A stretch of 64,000 nt of DNA from an uncultured Aquimarina sp. (GTDB lineage: Bacteria > Bacteroidota > Bacteroidia > Flavobacteriales > Flavobacteriaceae): contig CANMTP010000001.1 of assembly GCA_947500845.1 (NCBI GenBank), positions 434,001-498,000 on the forward strand, given 5' to 3'. How positions within the stretch are numbered: position 1 is the stretch's first letter; every line of letters starts with the position of its first letter. Positions 9,830 to 19,336 of the stretch are shown piece by piece. The notes under the pieces are model-generated. The model saw only the letters and a program-made list of their open reading frames with translations. It had not been told where the DNA came from and searched no databases. Both the position numbers and the translations under genes were made by a program.

Positions 9830-11833
9830 TTAGATACAAGTATTACCACTTTCAGTAATAGCTGAAGGGTTACTAGAATTATTATTGATACATTGATATC
9901 TTTCACCACCGGTTGGCTCTGTAATTGAATTATTCAAAATAGATACGTTCGAATTACTACCAAATATTCGTATGCCATCACTACCATTAGGTTGGATTTT
10001 TGTATTTGCAGATATAACGATATCATTTGAATCTCCAATTTCTATACCACCTACAACTGAGTTACCACTAAATGTTACTCCGTTTACCCTGGAAATAGTG
10101 ATTTTATTTGCATTTAAGAATGAATTATCAGTTACGGTTGCCTTATAATTTAAAGACTCATCTGTTTGATTTACACCTGTAAAGTACACATGAAATCCAC
10201 CACTTGCTGTAGTAATTTCATTACCTCTAACTTCACCATTATTAATAAATGTGTTTGTTGCAGTAATTCCTTTTTCGGTAACATTTAATACATTATCGAT
10301 AACTCGGGTATCATTTGGTTTACTTAATTGTATACCATTATCGGTGTTATTGATAATATTATCATGTACATATGCTTCGTTAGAACTAACCACTATTCCG
10401 GTTTTGTAACCAGAGATCTCATTACCACCTATTTCATTATTAAAAACAGTCTCACCCCCGCCTGCAGCAAAGATTGCCCAGCTCTCGGTACCAATGCCAC
10501 CGGCATCAGCGTTGAATCTATTATTAAGAAACTTGGTTCCATTTGTAAGTGAGTATACCGCTCGAGTACCAATGTCGTTATTTTCTACCGTGATATCTTG
10601 TCCGATAGTCACAGTGATAAATCCACCTCTACTATTGGTTTCGGTATTTCCTCGAATATATGCATTAAATACTTTCTGTAATTCTAAGAGCTCTCCGGTA
10701 TTCGCATCTCTTCTTCTGGCAGGTTCGATATTTATAGAATAACCTACTTCACCTCCATCAGAGTTAGAAGATGGTTGACCAGAGTTGATAAACGTATTAT
10801 TTTCGATAAAAATTTCTCTACCATCTGTAAGGGAAATACCCATTCTTCTACTGTCTTCAAATAGACAATTCTTTATGGTCACATTTGTTGAAGGTTTATA
10901 ATCTGCGGGATTAGTTGAAAAACCTTTAGAGTATATCGTAAGTCCACCTTTAGATCCTTCTATAAATTTAACACCATCGACAACTACATTTCTTCCAGAT
11001 TGGATATGCATACAATGGCTTCCTTCTAGGCCTACATCATTAGGAGAATACTCACGTAGATCTCTATCGCCAATAAGATTCCCTCCTCGAACAACAACAT
11101 TATCCACATCATTGATTGCAATAATGGCTCCATTTTCTACTCCAGCTTCAGCCGGGAATGTTCTAAGATATGTATTATCGGTCATCTCCATAGTAAAGTT
11201 CGAGGGTACATTGATTCCTTCTTTACTTGCTCTAAATGTTGTTCTAGCTGGAGGTGTAATTTTAGTTATTTCGAAATAGGCATCAAACTTGTCGATTTTA
11301 AAAGTATCTCCTCCTAATTCTTTAATAAAGAACATGAGACTCTCTAACTTTTTATTATTCTCTAGAGCGATGTCTGAAGTGGTAGAACCTTCTACAATAT
11401 CCCATCGAGAGGCAAAAAACTTAAAAGTTGGACTAATTAATTGTATATCACCTTCTACTTTAAGCGTAGAATTAAGTAATTGTCCTGCAATTTTACCACC
11501 AGCACCAAAGTTGATGGTTCCGTTGATAATATCTCCTTTATCAAACTCAAGGGTAACGTTTTCAGGAACAGTAAAAGTTTCTCCTTCTAGATCTAAAACA
11601 CAGTCGATAACTTTTGTTTCGTTAGCTGTAAGATCAGAGAGTTTAAAATCACACGGCGTTGTCGCTATATTATCCGGCGTGTCTGGATCTGGGTCTGGAT
11701 TGGGATCCGGGTCTGGATCAGGATTTTCAATTCCATCAGGAACGACTTCTTCAAAATTTTCGTTGCTGCAGGATATGAAACAAAATGTCAAAAAAACAAC
11801 AATGAGGTAATTGGGGGGCATAATCCTCTTCAT
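9830..11833 (-). CDS. Right-handed parallel beta-helix lipoprotein
   Basis: A 667-residue predicted lipoprotein. A hydrophobic signal ends in FCFISC with the lipobox Cys at residue 22, followed by an acidic Pro-Asp repeat linker (about residues 37-53). The rest is rich in short beta-strand repeats with Asn ladders, such as VTIKNCLFEDS, IFIENNTFINSG and VTVENNDIG, the pattern of pectate-lyase-like beta-helix proteins (PbH1 repeats). It is probably held at the outer membrane and could bind, cleave or epimerise the polysaccharide made by the flanking genes. No catalytic set could be assigned, so the activity is open. It is transcribed against both flanking operons. The ATG at 11833 is used; a second ATG four codons later is possible. 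Confidence 0.8.
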   Translation of the reverse strand: MKRIMPPNYLIVVFLTFCFISCSNENFEEVVPDGIENPDPDPDPNPDPDPDTPDNIATTPCDFKLSDLTANETKVIDCVLDLEGETFTVPENVTLEFDKGDIINGTINFGAGGKIAGQLLNSTLKVEGDIQLISPTFKFFASRWDIVEGSTTSDIALENNKKLESLMFFIKELGGDTFKIDKFDAYFEITKITPPARTTFRASKEGINVPSNFTMEMTDNTYLRTFPAEAGVENGAIIAINDVDNVVVRGGNLIGDRDLREYSPNDVGLEGSHCMHIQSGRNVVVDGVKFIEGSKGGLTIYSKGFSTNPADYKPSTNVTIKNCLFEDSRRMGISLTDGREIFIENNTFINSGQPSSNSDGGEVGYSINIEPARRRDANTGELLELQKVFNAYIRGNTETNSRGGFITVTIGQDITVENNDIGTRAVYSLTNGTKFLNNRFNADAGGIGTESWAIFAAGGGETVFNNEIGGNEISGYKTGIVVSSNEAYVHDNIINNTDNGIQLSKPNDTRVIDNVLNVTEKGITATNTFINNGEVRGNEITTASGGFHVYFTGVNQTDESLNYKATVTDNSFLNANKITISRVNGVTFSGNSVVGGIEIGDSNDIVISANTKIQPNGSDGIRIFGSNSNVSILNNSITEPTGGERYQCINNNSSNPSAITESGNTCI

Positions 11834-12210
11834 AATACTAATAAATTTGGTTATAGAATTTAGTTTAAAAGTAGTACTCCTGTCATATATTATTTTTTGG
11901 TGTTTGCAAATAAACGTAATTTCATCGATACTATTGTGTGTTATATCGATAAAAATATGTTAAATAATTATTAAAAATAGTTATTTAACTACCAATATAC
12001 CAGTAAATTACGGAATAACCGTAAAATTTATATCAAATAAGGGGTTTTTCCCCGTATTCATTCAATTCATTTAAGTTTATTTTTGAAATTCAATAATTCT
12101 TGATTTTTTATATGATAAAAGGTTATAGACTTCATTACAACTAGAAGTTATATCTATATTTGCAAACGAATTATTAGCGCAAAGATTATTTATACCGTTT
12201 GATTATTAAT
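11834..12210. other. Divergent intergenic region with palindromes
   Basis: A 377-base gene-free stretch between the beta-helix gene (minus) and the second polysaccharide operon (plus). It holds a perfect TTACGG-AATAA-CCGTAA palindrome at 12008-12024, a GGGG-TTTTT-CCCC hairpin at 12041-12053, and a -7-type element at 12155-12162. Both promoters of the divergent units must lie here. No small coding frame is evident. Confidence 0.6.
12155..12162 (+). promoter_or_regulatory. Candidate -7 element of the second polysaccharide operon
   Basis: TATATTTG matches the Bacteroidetes TAnnTTTG -7 consensus and lies about 49 bases before the ATG at 12211. No TTG -33 box was seen at the usual spacing, so the assignment is tentative. 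Confidence 0.45.
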
Positions 12211-13362
12211 ATGTACAAAATTATTCGTGTAACTACGATTCCCAAATCATTAGGAGGATTACTTAAGGGGCAACTTAAATTTATATCTCAGTATTATGAA
12301 GTATTGGGAATCTCTGGCAAAGGTGGAGACCGGTTAGAAAGAGTTTCTAAAGAGGAAGGGATCAAAGTAATCCCTGTAGAGATGACACGTAAAATAACTC
12401 CTATTCAAGATCTGAAGGCGGTCTATCAATTGTACAAAATTTTCAGAAAAGAAAGGCCAGATATTGTTCATAGTCATACTCCAAAAGCGGGAACTTTGTC
12501 GATGATTGCTGCCAAATTAGCGGGCGTTCCTCATCGACTACATACCATTGCGGGACTACCTTTACTAGAAGCCAGAGGTAGTAAAAGAAAATTATTAGAC
12601 GTTGTAGAGAAAGTTACGTATCGATGTGCTACCATGATTTATCCAAATTCATTTGGTTTAAAAGATATTATTATTCAAAATAAGTATACAAAAAAAGAAA
12701 AACTAAAAGTTATTGCCAATGGCAGTTCTAATGGAATAGATACTTCATTTTTTGATCCAGTAAAATATTCTGATGAGGAGAATCTTAAATTGCGAAAAGA
12801 ACTCAACATATCACCAAGCGATATTGTCTTTATTTTTGTAGGTAGATTGGTTAAGGATAAAGGAATGAATGAATTGATTTCAGCGTTTAAAAAATTAAAT
12901 CAAGAACACTCTAATTGTAAACTTCTATTGGTTGGGATTTTCGAAAATGATCTGGATCCTCTACTTCCAGAAACAAATCACGAAATAGAAACCAATCCTA
13001 ATATTATCTTTGCGGGATGGCAAAGTGATGTAAGACCTTATTTTGCAATGTCAGATGTCTTAGCATTTCCCAGTTACAGAGAAGGTTTTCCGAATGTTGT
13101 TATGCAAGCAGCTTCTATGGGGTTGGCAAGTATTGTTACCAATATTAACGGATGTAATGAGATTATTGCAGAAGGAGAAAATGGGTTGATTGTACCTGTT
13201 AAGGATGAAAAGGCGCTATTAGAGAGTTTAAGGAGATTGGTAAATGACAGTGAGTATAGAGATTCATTGGCTGCAAATGCGAGGGAATCTATTGTTCATA
13301 GATATAAGAATGACTATGTCTGGAACGAATTATTGAAAGAATATAAGTCACTTACAGACTAA
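12211..13362 (+). CDS. GT4 family glycosyltransferase
   Basis: A GT-B glycosyltransferase of about 383 residues, resembling the branch that follows the initiating sugar phosphate transferase in capsule operons. HSHTPKAGTLSMIAAKLAGV is a characteristic N-domain motif, and FVGRLVKDKGMNELI opens the donor domain. The donor motif is REGFPNVVMQAASMG, where Gln replaces the second Glu of E-x7-E; I recall this variant as common in Bacteroidetes relatives. A TTG opens the frame at 12199, but the ATG at 12211 followed by YKIIRVTT is the better start. First gene of the second plus-strand operon, probably adding the second sugar of the repeat. Confidence 0.88.
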   Translation: MYKIIRVTTIPKSLGGLLKGQLKFISQYYEVLGISGKGGDRLERVSKEEGIKVIPVEMTRKITPIQDLKAVYQLYKIFRKERPDIVHSHTPKAGTLSMIAAKLAGVPHRLHTIAGLPLLEARGSKRKLLDVVEKVTYRCATMIYPNSFGLKDIIIQNKYTKKEKLKVIANGSSNGIDTSFFDPVKYSDEENLKLRKELNISPSDIVFIFVGRLVKDKGMNELISAFKKLNQEHSNCKLLLVGIFENDLDPLLPETNHEIETNPNIIFAGWQSDVRPYFAMSDVLAFPSYREGFPNVVMQAASMGLASIVTNINGCNEIIAEGENGLIVPVKDEKALLESLRRLVNDSEYRDSLAANARESIVHRYKNDYVWNELLKEYKSLTD

Positions 13363-13381
13363 TACATTTATATCCTTGGGT

Positions 13382-14431
13382 ATGAAAAGAAAATTAAAGT
13401 CGCTAAAAAACAGAATTGCGATTGTTATTAGTGATGATGATAAAAAGGGAGGTTTTCAAATTTTGAGGGAAGCTATTAATTTTTGGATTGTTAAGGGTGA
13501 GTTTCCCTACTTTTATTTTGGTAAATTTTTGTATCGAAAAGAGGTAAAGAATTATAAGGAGTATCTAAGCAGTAAAGAAGTAGATAAAATAACACTTTCT
13601 AAAAATCTTCACCATTTTCAATACGCGTCTCTTTTGAGAAATAAATTAGCTTTTGCCCTTCATATGGAAAGGAATAAAGTAGCTATTCCTTCATTGATCA
13701 GTTATAATTTGGGTCATAGGTTTTTCTATCAATCCAATATGCACGTTGTTACAGATGTACCCAGTCTTATAAGTTATTTTGAGGGTATTTTCGATAAGAC
13801 TGGAAAACATAAGGTTTTTGTAAAGATAATGGCCGAAATGGGAGGTAAGGGAGCTTATTTGATTACCAAAGAAAATCTAAAAAAAGAAATAAACGCTTAT
13901 GCAGATCATATATTAAACAATGATTGTATTCATCAAGATGTTATTGAACAACACCAAGATATTAATGTCATCTATCCCTATAGTATAAATACAATAAGAT
14001 TTGATAGTTATCTTGATAAAAAGGGCACTATTCATATACTTTCAGCATTTATGCGTTTTGGCGCTGGTGGCGCTGTGGTTGACAATAGTAGCTCTGGTGG
14101 GATGTTTGTTCGCGTAAATCTTGCAACTGGAAAATTACAAGGTAAAAGCTATCGACAAATGAAATATGGAGGTAGAAGATTAGCAGCGCATCCCGACACA
14201 GATATAGTGTTTAACGATTTTCAAATACCATATTTTCTTGAAGCATGTGAGCTTGTAAAAAATGCTGTTTCTGTAATTCCTGATCGATATATTGGCTGGG
14301 ATATTGCTATTACACCTTCAGGTCCTGTGATCGTAGAAGGAAATGATAATAATTCGCTAATTGCACCAGATATTGCATACGGTGGATATTTAGGACATCC
14401 CTTATATGCAGAAATCATGGATGAAGCTTGA
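13382..14431 (+). CDS. Sugar-transfer-associated ATP-grasp protein
   Basis: About 349 residues with ATP-grasp features: VFVKIMAEMGGKGAYLI (nucleotide-binding Lys and flexible Gly-rich loop), a middle segment with INTIRFDSYLD, and a late acidic metal-binding motif VEGNDNNS after YIGWDIAITPSG. This matches the ATP-grasp family found beside sugar transferases in capsule clusters, whose members are thought to ligate an amino acid or other carboxylate; the reaction is not established. The ATG at 13382 is preferred over the TTG six bases upstream. It sits 19 bases after a GT4 gene and 18 before a CapK-like gene, an arrangement suggesting joint action. Confidence 0.8.
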   Translation: MKRKLKSLKNRIAIVISDDDKKGGFQILREAINFWIVKGEFPYFYFGKFLYRKEVKNYKEYLSSKEVDKITLSKNLHHFQYASLLRNKLAFALHMERNKVAIPSLISYNLGHRFFYQSNMHVVTDVPSLISYFEGIFDKTGKHKVFVKIMAEMGGKGAYLITKENLKKEINAYADHILNNDCIHQDVIEQHQDINVIYPYSINTIRFDSYLDKKGTIHILSAFMRFGAGGAVVDNSSSGGMFVRVNLATGKLQGKSYRQMKYGGRRLAAHPDTDIVFNDFQIPYFLEACELVKNAVSVIPDRYIGWDIAITPSGPVIVEGNDNNSLIAPDIAYGGYLGHPLYAEIMDEA

Positions 14432-14449
14432 TAAATAAAAAAAACCAAA

Positions 14450-15754
14450 ATGAATTTTTTTGAATTACTAAGAAATAAAATGTTCTGGTGGATCGACAGA
14501 ATAAAAGGAGGTAAGAAACGAAATCATTATGATGATATTAAGTTCATTAATGAAAACCCTACATCTTCAGAAGCAATCGATCTTAAAAAGAAAAGACTAC
14601 AAAATATCTTAAATCATGCGGTGAGATCTACATTGCATTATAGAGAATTACAAAACTTTGATTCTATTCAGGATTTTCCTGTAGTAAATAAAAATATAAT
14701 TAGAGATAATTTTGAGAGATTTCAGTCAGAATTGTATAAAGATAAACCAAAATTTACTGTTAGTACAAGTGGGTCTACAGGTACGCCATTTAAAGTGCAT
14801 CAAAATATAGACAAACGTATTCGTAATATGGCAGATACCATATACTTTTCAGAAAAGGCGGGATTTACTATTGGCAATCGACTTACATATTTCAGGATGT
14901 GGAATGCATTTGAAAAGAAAGGGTTTATCACGCAGATGTTACAGAATATTGTACCGGTTGATGTGTTCGAAATGAAAGAAAAGAACCTGATCGATGGCAT
15001 TGTAAGGGATTTGTCAAAAAGTAAGTCTACCAATAGTTGGTTAGGATATGCATCTGCGTATGAAGAAATATGTAAACACTTAGATCGCAAAAAATCGTCT
15101 TCAATCTCGTGTAATCTCAAATCTGTCATAGCAATGTCAGAACGGTTGAATGATTATACCAAGGAAAGTATATATAAATATTTTAGTGCCGAAGTAGTTT
15201 CGAGATATTCTAATGTAGAAAACGGAATTTTGGCACAGCAACCACTGGGAAATAAAAGGCATTTTGAAATCAATGAAGCGAGCTATTTCATAGAAATTCT
15301 AGAAGTAGATTCAAATAGAAGGGTAGAAGATGGCAAATCCGGAAGAATAGTAATTACAGATTTGTTTAACTACAGTGTGCCAATGATACGATATGATACT
15401 GGTGATATTGGAGTTAAAGACACTTTGGGCTCTAAGAACATATTGAAGGAAGTAAATGGTAGAAAAATAGATCAAATCTACAATACAAAAGGAGAGATCA
15501 TATCTATTAATCTTGTTTTGTTGGTCAACAATTATCCAGAGTTAAAGCAATGTCAACTTATTCAAAAAGCGGCTGGTACATATCACTTTAAACTGAATGC
15601 TGACCAGAAATTTGAGAGGGAATATGAGTTTATTAACGAATTTAAGGAGTATTTGGGCGAAGATGCTCAAATCACTATAGAATATGTTGATGAAATTCCG
15701 TTACTTGCATCGGGAAAAAGAAGGGTTATGGTCAACGAAATGATAAATTCATAA
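14450..15754 (+). CDS. CapK/PaaK-like adenylate-forming enzyme
   Basis: A 434-residue second member of the phenylacetate-CoA ligase-like branch. The phosphate loop is VSTSGSTGTPFKVH (about residues 103-116), IRYDTGDIGV is the hinge Asp motif, and the C-terminus has LASGKRRVMVN with a candidate catalytic Lys. Unlike the gene at 8343 it lacks the Cys-rich CDCGC segment, so the two are diverged rather than recent copies. It presumably activates a carboxylic acid as the adenylate. It stands directly between the ATP-grasp gene and a PglC-like transferase in an evenly spaced operon. Confidence 0.85.
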   Translation: MNFFELLRNKMFWWIDRIKGGKKRNHYDDIKFINENPTSSEAIDLKKKRLQNILNHAVRSTLHYRELQNFDSIQDFPVVNKNIIRDNFERFQSELYKDKPKFTVSTSGSTGTPFKVHQNIDKRIRNMADTIYFSEKAGFTIGNRLTYFRMWNAFEKKGFITQMLQNIVPVDVFEMKEKNLIDGIVRDLSKSKSTNSWLGYASAYEEICKHLDRKKSSSISCNLKSVIAMSERLNDYTKESIYKYFSAEVVSRYSNVENGILAQQPLGNKRHFEINEASYFIEILEVDSNRRVEDGKSGRIVITDLFNYSVPMIRYDTGDIGVKDTLGSKNILKEVNGRKIDQIYNTKGEIISINLVLLVNNYPELKQCQLIQKAAGTYHFKLNADQKFEREYEFINEFKEYLGEDAQITIEYVDEIPLLASGKRRVMVNEMINS

Positions 15755-15774
15755 GTAAGTAAATAGTTCAAGTT

Positions 15775-16380
15775 GTGTATAGATTATTTATCAAAAGGAG
15801 TTTGGATTTTTGTATATCATTAATTTTATTAATTATTATTTCTCCTATATTTGTACTTCTTATTATTTTTCTTGCTTTTGCCAATAAAGGAAAACCATTT
15901 TTTATTCAAAAAAGACCGGGCAAAGACGAAAAGATATTCAGTATAGTAAAGTTCAAGACCATGAATGATAAAAAAGACAAGCATGGAAACTTACTCCCTG
16001 ATAAAGAAAGGTTTACAACTGTAGGAAATTTTATAAGAAAAACATCGTTAGATGAAATCCCCCAATTGATTAATGTATTAAAAGGCGATATGTCTTTAAT
16101 TGGTCCCCGCCCATTAATCATAGAATATCTCCCCATTTATAATAAAACACAAAAAAAACGTCATAATGTGCGACCTGGTATTACGGGTTGGGCCCAGGTT
16201 AATGGTCGTAATTCTATAGCCTGGAAACAAAAATTTGAATATGATGTGTGGTATGTAGAACATTTCAACTTTTTGCTTGATCTTAAAATAATAGGCTTGA
16301 CACTTAAAAAAGTTTTGCAAAAAGAGGATGTAAATCTTTCTGAAGAACAAACTTCAGAATATTTTAATGGTAATAATTAG
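15775..16380 (+). CDS. Small monotopic phosphoglycosyl transferase, PglC-like (initiating sugar transferase)
   Basis: A 201-residue bacterial sugar transferase of the minimal PglC type. One re-entrant hydrophobic segment occupies residues about 10-36, followed by GKPFFIQKRPGK, SLDEIPQLINVLKGD and LIGPRPL. The catalytic Asp-Glu pair is at residues 93-94, and RPGITGWAQVNGRN closes the active site. The enzyme moves a sugar-1-phosphate from UDP-sugar to undecaprenyl phosphate, the first membrane step. The start must be GTG at 15775, because MYR-FIKR-LDF is the family N-terminus and no ATG is available. A close paralogue of identical length lies at 20081. Confidence 0.92.
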   Translation: MYRLFIKRSLDFCISLILLIIISPIFVLLIIFLAFANKGKPFFIQKRPGKDEKIFSIVKFKTMNDKKDKHGNLLPDKERFTTVGNFIRKTSLDEIPQLINVLKGDMSLIGPRPLIIEYLPIYNKTQKKRHNVRPGITGWAQVNGRNSIAWKQKFEYDVWYVEHFNFLLDLKIIGLTLKKVLQKEDVNLSEEQTSEYFNGNN

Positions 16381-16399
16381 TGTATTGTAGATTAAATAA

Positions 16400-17494
16400 A
16401 TGGCAAACCTTGAAGTAATTGGCTTGACAAAAAAAATGTTACGCCAGGCAATCGACCAAAATACATATTGGGAAGATACCCTTGCTCCTATGCCAAAGAG
16501 CAAAGCATTGTGGTTAATTTCTAATAATCGTATAGAAGATAATGATTATTGCGGTGTGATAGGGTACGAGGACAAAAAAATGATCTCTTTTATCTTTATG
16601 TTTCCGGATATAGTGAATACAGGCATTAATAAAACCAATAAAGCATACTGGATGATCGCTTGGTGGGTGCATCCTAAATTTAAAGATACCGTATTGGGAA
16701 CCTACATCTATAAGGAAGCGGTAAATTTTGCAGATCATCAAATACTTATAAAATCATATGCAGAAAATGTAACTACGTTTTATCAAAAACAACCGTTTAC
16801 AGTAATAGCTTCCAGATTGAGACATACTATATTTTTTAGTCTGGATTCAACAATGCTTATAGGAAGATTTAGATTCCTAAAATCTTTCAAGTTTATATTG
16901 GAAAGAGTAGATGCATTGACCTACTCTATGATAAAATTTCTTAATAAATCTAGATGTAAGAAAAATACAAAGCCGCTTTCTTATGATTATATAACTCATA
17001 TAAATAATGATACTTGGGAATTCATAGAACCTCTTTGTAAAAAAGATCTGATCCATAAAACCAAAGATTATATCAACTGGCAAATTGATAATAGTCAGTA
17101 TATGCAAACTCCTGTTTCTAGTAAATTTCCTTATAAAGCATTACAAACCGGGATTAGTAATAACATACATATTCATAATTTAAATGTGATTAAAGACGGT
17201 GAGATCATCGCTTTTATCTCTTACATCATTAATTTTAATGAATTCAATGTGAAGTATTTTCTGGTAAAGGAAGAGGATAACTATGACCTTTGTGTTGACG
17301 CGTTGATGGAGAATTTTTATAAGGTAAAAACAAAGTTTATATTCACAGATGACACCAAACTGTCTGATAATATAACTAAAAGATATAAAACCATTTTTAC
17401 ACATAGAGTACTTAAAAAAGGATTAGCGCATAACAAAACTAGATTAGACCCTGAGAATTATACAATGTTGAATAGAGATGGACATTTTTATTAA
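16400..17494 (+). CDS. GNAT-like protein of a polysaccharide operon, unknown substrate
   Basis: A 364-residue soluble protein. The first half looks like a GNAT fold: MIAWWVHPKFKDTVLGTYIYKEA has the position and shape of the CoA-binding segment, and SYAENVTTFYQKQPFTV resembles the end of a GNAT domain. The second half could be another, more diverged domain of the same fold. I cannot name a specific family. It lies 19 bases after a PglC-like gene and 24 before the adenylation enzyme, so it may acylate a nucleotide sugar or a carrier-bound group. Confidence is good that it is a gene and moderate for the GNAT reading. Confidence 0.6.
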   Translation: MANLEVIGLTKKMLRQAIDQNTYWEDTLAPMPKSKALWLISNNRIEDNDYCGVIGYEDKKMISFIFMFPDIVNTGINKTNKAYWMIAWWVHPKFKDTVLGTYIYKEAVNFADHQILIKSYAENVTTFYQKQPFTVIASRLRHTIFFSLDSTMLIGRFRFLKSFKFILERVDALTYSMIKFLNKSRCKKNTKPLSYDYITHINNDTWEFIEPLCKKDLIHKTKDYINWQIDNSQYMQTPVSSKFPYKALQTGISNNIHIHNLNVIKDGEIIAFISYIINFNEFNVKYFLVKEEDNYDLCVDALMENFYKVKTKFIFTDDTKLSDNITKRYKTIFTHRVLKKGLAHNKTRLDPENYTMLNRDGHFY

Positions 17495-17518
17495 ACCAAT
17501 TGTTTAACCAACCACACT

Positions 17519-19015
17519 ATGAAATTTGTAAAGAAACTACAAGAATCTATAGAAAAACATTATGATCATAATGTTTTATGCATTAATAATACATTTTATA
17601 CGTACAGAGATTTTGCTCTTGAGGTATCTAAGATTAGGAACGAGATCGATAGAACAACTAATGATTCTGCAAAATTAATTGGTTTGGTAACCAATGACGA
17701 TATTCAAACATATGCTAGCATTATTGCGCTGTGGTTAGAAGGAAAAGCCTATGTGCCTGTTAATCCAGATACACCAGTAGAGCGTAACACGAAGATTTTT
17801 GAACTGACAGAAACCAAATATGTTATAGACTCATCTAAAACATCGGTTTATAGTGAGTACGAAGTTATTGTTTCTCATTCTATTCCAGAAACAATTATAA
17901 ATTTAGAACCTAAGAATATTTCTGGTGATGATTTGGCCTATATTTTATTTACTTCTGGCACCACTGGTTTGCCAAAAGGAGTGCCTATTACATTCAATAA
18001 TGTTGCTGGTCTTGTAGATGCAATAGAGGTTGAACCTGAATTTAATTTGGTTCCTTCAGACCGATGTTTACAAATGTTCGAGCTTACCTTTGATTTTTCG
18101 GTGGTTACTTATTTATTTCCCTTGTTAGCGGGCTCATGTATCTATACAATACCCAAGGGAGCAATCAAGTACTTTTATATTTTTAAATTGATAAAAGAGC
18201 AAAAACTTACGATACTTACCATGGTGCCATCAATTATCAATTATTTACGTCCGTATTTTCCCGAGATTTATGCTCCAGATGTAAGATATTGTAGTTTTGG
18301 AGGAGGAGCATTGCATAGTGATATAGCAAAAGAATGGAGTAACTGTCTTCCAAATTGTAAGATTTTTAATTATTATGGCCCTACAGAATTTACAGTGTAT
18401 AGTGGATTTTATCCTTATCATAAAGAAACCCATACAAAAGCACACAACGGTATCATAGCAATTGGTACACCACAAAAAAATACCTCATATCTTATTGTAA
18501 ATGAAAATAATGAAGAAGTACCAGTAAATGTTTCTGGCGAGTTATGTCTTGCAGGTCCACAAATCACTCCTGGATATTGGAAAAATGAGGAAAAAAACAC
18601 TCAAAGCTTTTTTACCATAGAAGAAAATGGAAAAGAAGTAAGATACTATAAAACAGGGGATCTTTGTTTCAAAGACCAAGAGGGAGATTATCTTTATGTG
18701 GGAAGAGCAGATTTTCAAGTCAAAATAAGAGGATATAGAGTAGAACTTGCTGAAATTGAGTTTCATGCAAAGGCGAAATCTGACAAAAAAGTGAATATGG
18801 TCGCTTTAGATATCATCAACAAATTAGGTAATGCCGAATTAGGATTAGCGATTGAATCTGAAGAATTTGATACCAAAAAAATATTTGATCATATGAAAAC
18901 AAAAATGCCCGATTATATGATACCGATGCATGTGAGATTTGTTAAAGAATTCCCGCATAGTATCAATGGAAAGATAAATAGGAAAGAATTAAAAACATAT
19001 TTTGACATTAAATAA
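17519..19015 (+). CDS. Stand-alone amino acid adenylation enzyme, DltA-like
   Basis: A 498-residue ANL enzyme with the full motif set of stand-alone adenylation domains. These are ILFTSGTTGLPKGVP (phosphate loop), FELTFDFSVVTY with Asp192 where amino-acid-activating enzymes hold the alpha-amino group, YYGPTEFTVY, YKTGDL, GRADFQVKIRGYRVELAEIE, and NGKINRKELK with the catalytic Lys. It would make an aminoacyl adenylate and load the carrier protein encoded ten bases downstream. The amino acid is not predicted. The layout matches DltA-DltC, but the context is an exopolysaccharide locus in a probable Gram-negative, so lipoteichoic acid is not the target. Confidence 0.85.
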   Translation: MKFVKKLQESIEKHYDHNVLCINNTFYTYRDFALEVSKIRNEIDRTTNDSAKLIGLVTNDDIQTYASIIALWLEGKAYVPVNPDTPVERNTKIFELTETKYVIDSSKTSVYSEYEVIVSHSIPETIINLEPKNISGDDLAYILFTSGTTGLPKGVPITFNNVAGLVDAIEVEPEFNLVPSDRCLQMFELTFDFSVVTYLFPLLAGSCIYTIPKGAIKYFYIFKLIKEQKLTILTMVPSIINYLRPYFPEIYAPDVRYCSFGGGALHSDIAKEWSNCLPNCKIFNYYGPTEFTVYSGFYPYHKETHTKAHNGIIAIGTPQKNTSYLIVNENNEEVPVNVSGELCLAGPQITPGYWKNEEKNTQSFFTIEENGKEVRYYKTGDLCFKDQEGDYLYVGRADFQVKIRGYRVELAEIEFHAKAKSDKKVNMVALDIINKLGNAELGLAIESEEFDTKKIFDHMKTKMPDYMIPMHVRFVKEFPHSINGKINRKELKTYFDIK

Positions 19016-19025
19016 ACGATCAATA

Positions 19026-19265
19026 ATGAGTAGAGAAGAAATTTTGTCTAAAGTTAGGGAAGCCTTCATAACGATATTAGAACATGATAATTTTGAACTT
19101 AGAGATGAGACCACGGCAGATGACGTAGATGGATGGGAATCGGTTACCCATATGATGATAATTACAGAGGTAGAAAAGTCATTTGGTATAAAATTCAAAT
19201 TAATGGATTTGATGAATATGAATGATATTGGAGATCTTTTGAATACTATTGAATCCGAATTATAA
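19026..19265 (+). CDS. Acyl/peptidyl carrier protein
   Basis: A 79-residue acidic helical carrier protein. The phosphopantetheine attachment site is Ser39 in DGWESVTHMM, close to the DSL consensus and typical of DltC-like and other stand-alone carriers. The frame is open from a TTG at 19002, which would overlap the previous gene; the ATG at 19026, giving MSREEILSKV, is the better start. It lies ten bases after the adenylation gene, its likely loading partner. Downstream recipients could be the PglD-like, GNAT/FemAB-like or MBOAT proteins of the same locus. Confidence 0.9.
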   Translation: MSREEILSKVREAFITILEHDNFELRDETTADDVDGWESVTHMMIITEVEKSFGIKFKLMDLMNMNDIGDLLNTIESEL

Positions 19266-19336
19266 GTAATTTGATATTAGTCATATTCTTTGTTTCCTAA
19301 AAATCATATACTTGATGAATTTTTAAGATATAAAAG

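Noticed and set aside
11289..11810. A 173-codon open frame on the plus strand
   Set aside because: It is antisense to the start of the beta-helix lipoprotein gene, has no family features, and its Ser/Pro-rich translation follows from the complementary repeat sequence.
17519..19265. Lipoteichoic acid D-alanylation by the adenylation enzyme and carrier protein
   Set aside because: The organism looks Gram-negative and the genes sit in an exopolysaccharide operon, so the teichoic acid role is excluded even though the enzyme classes match.
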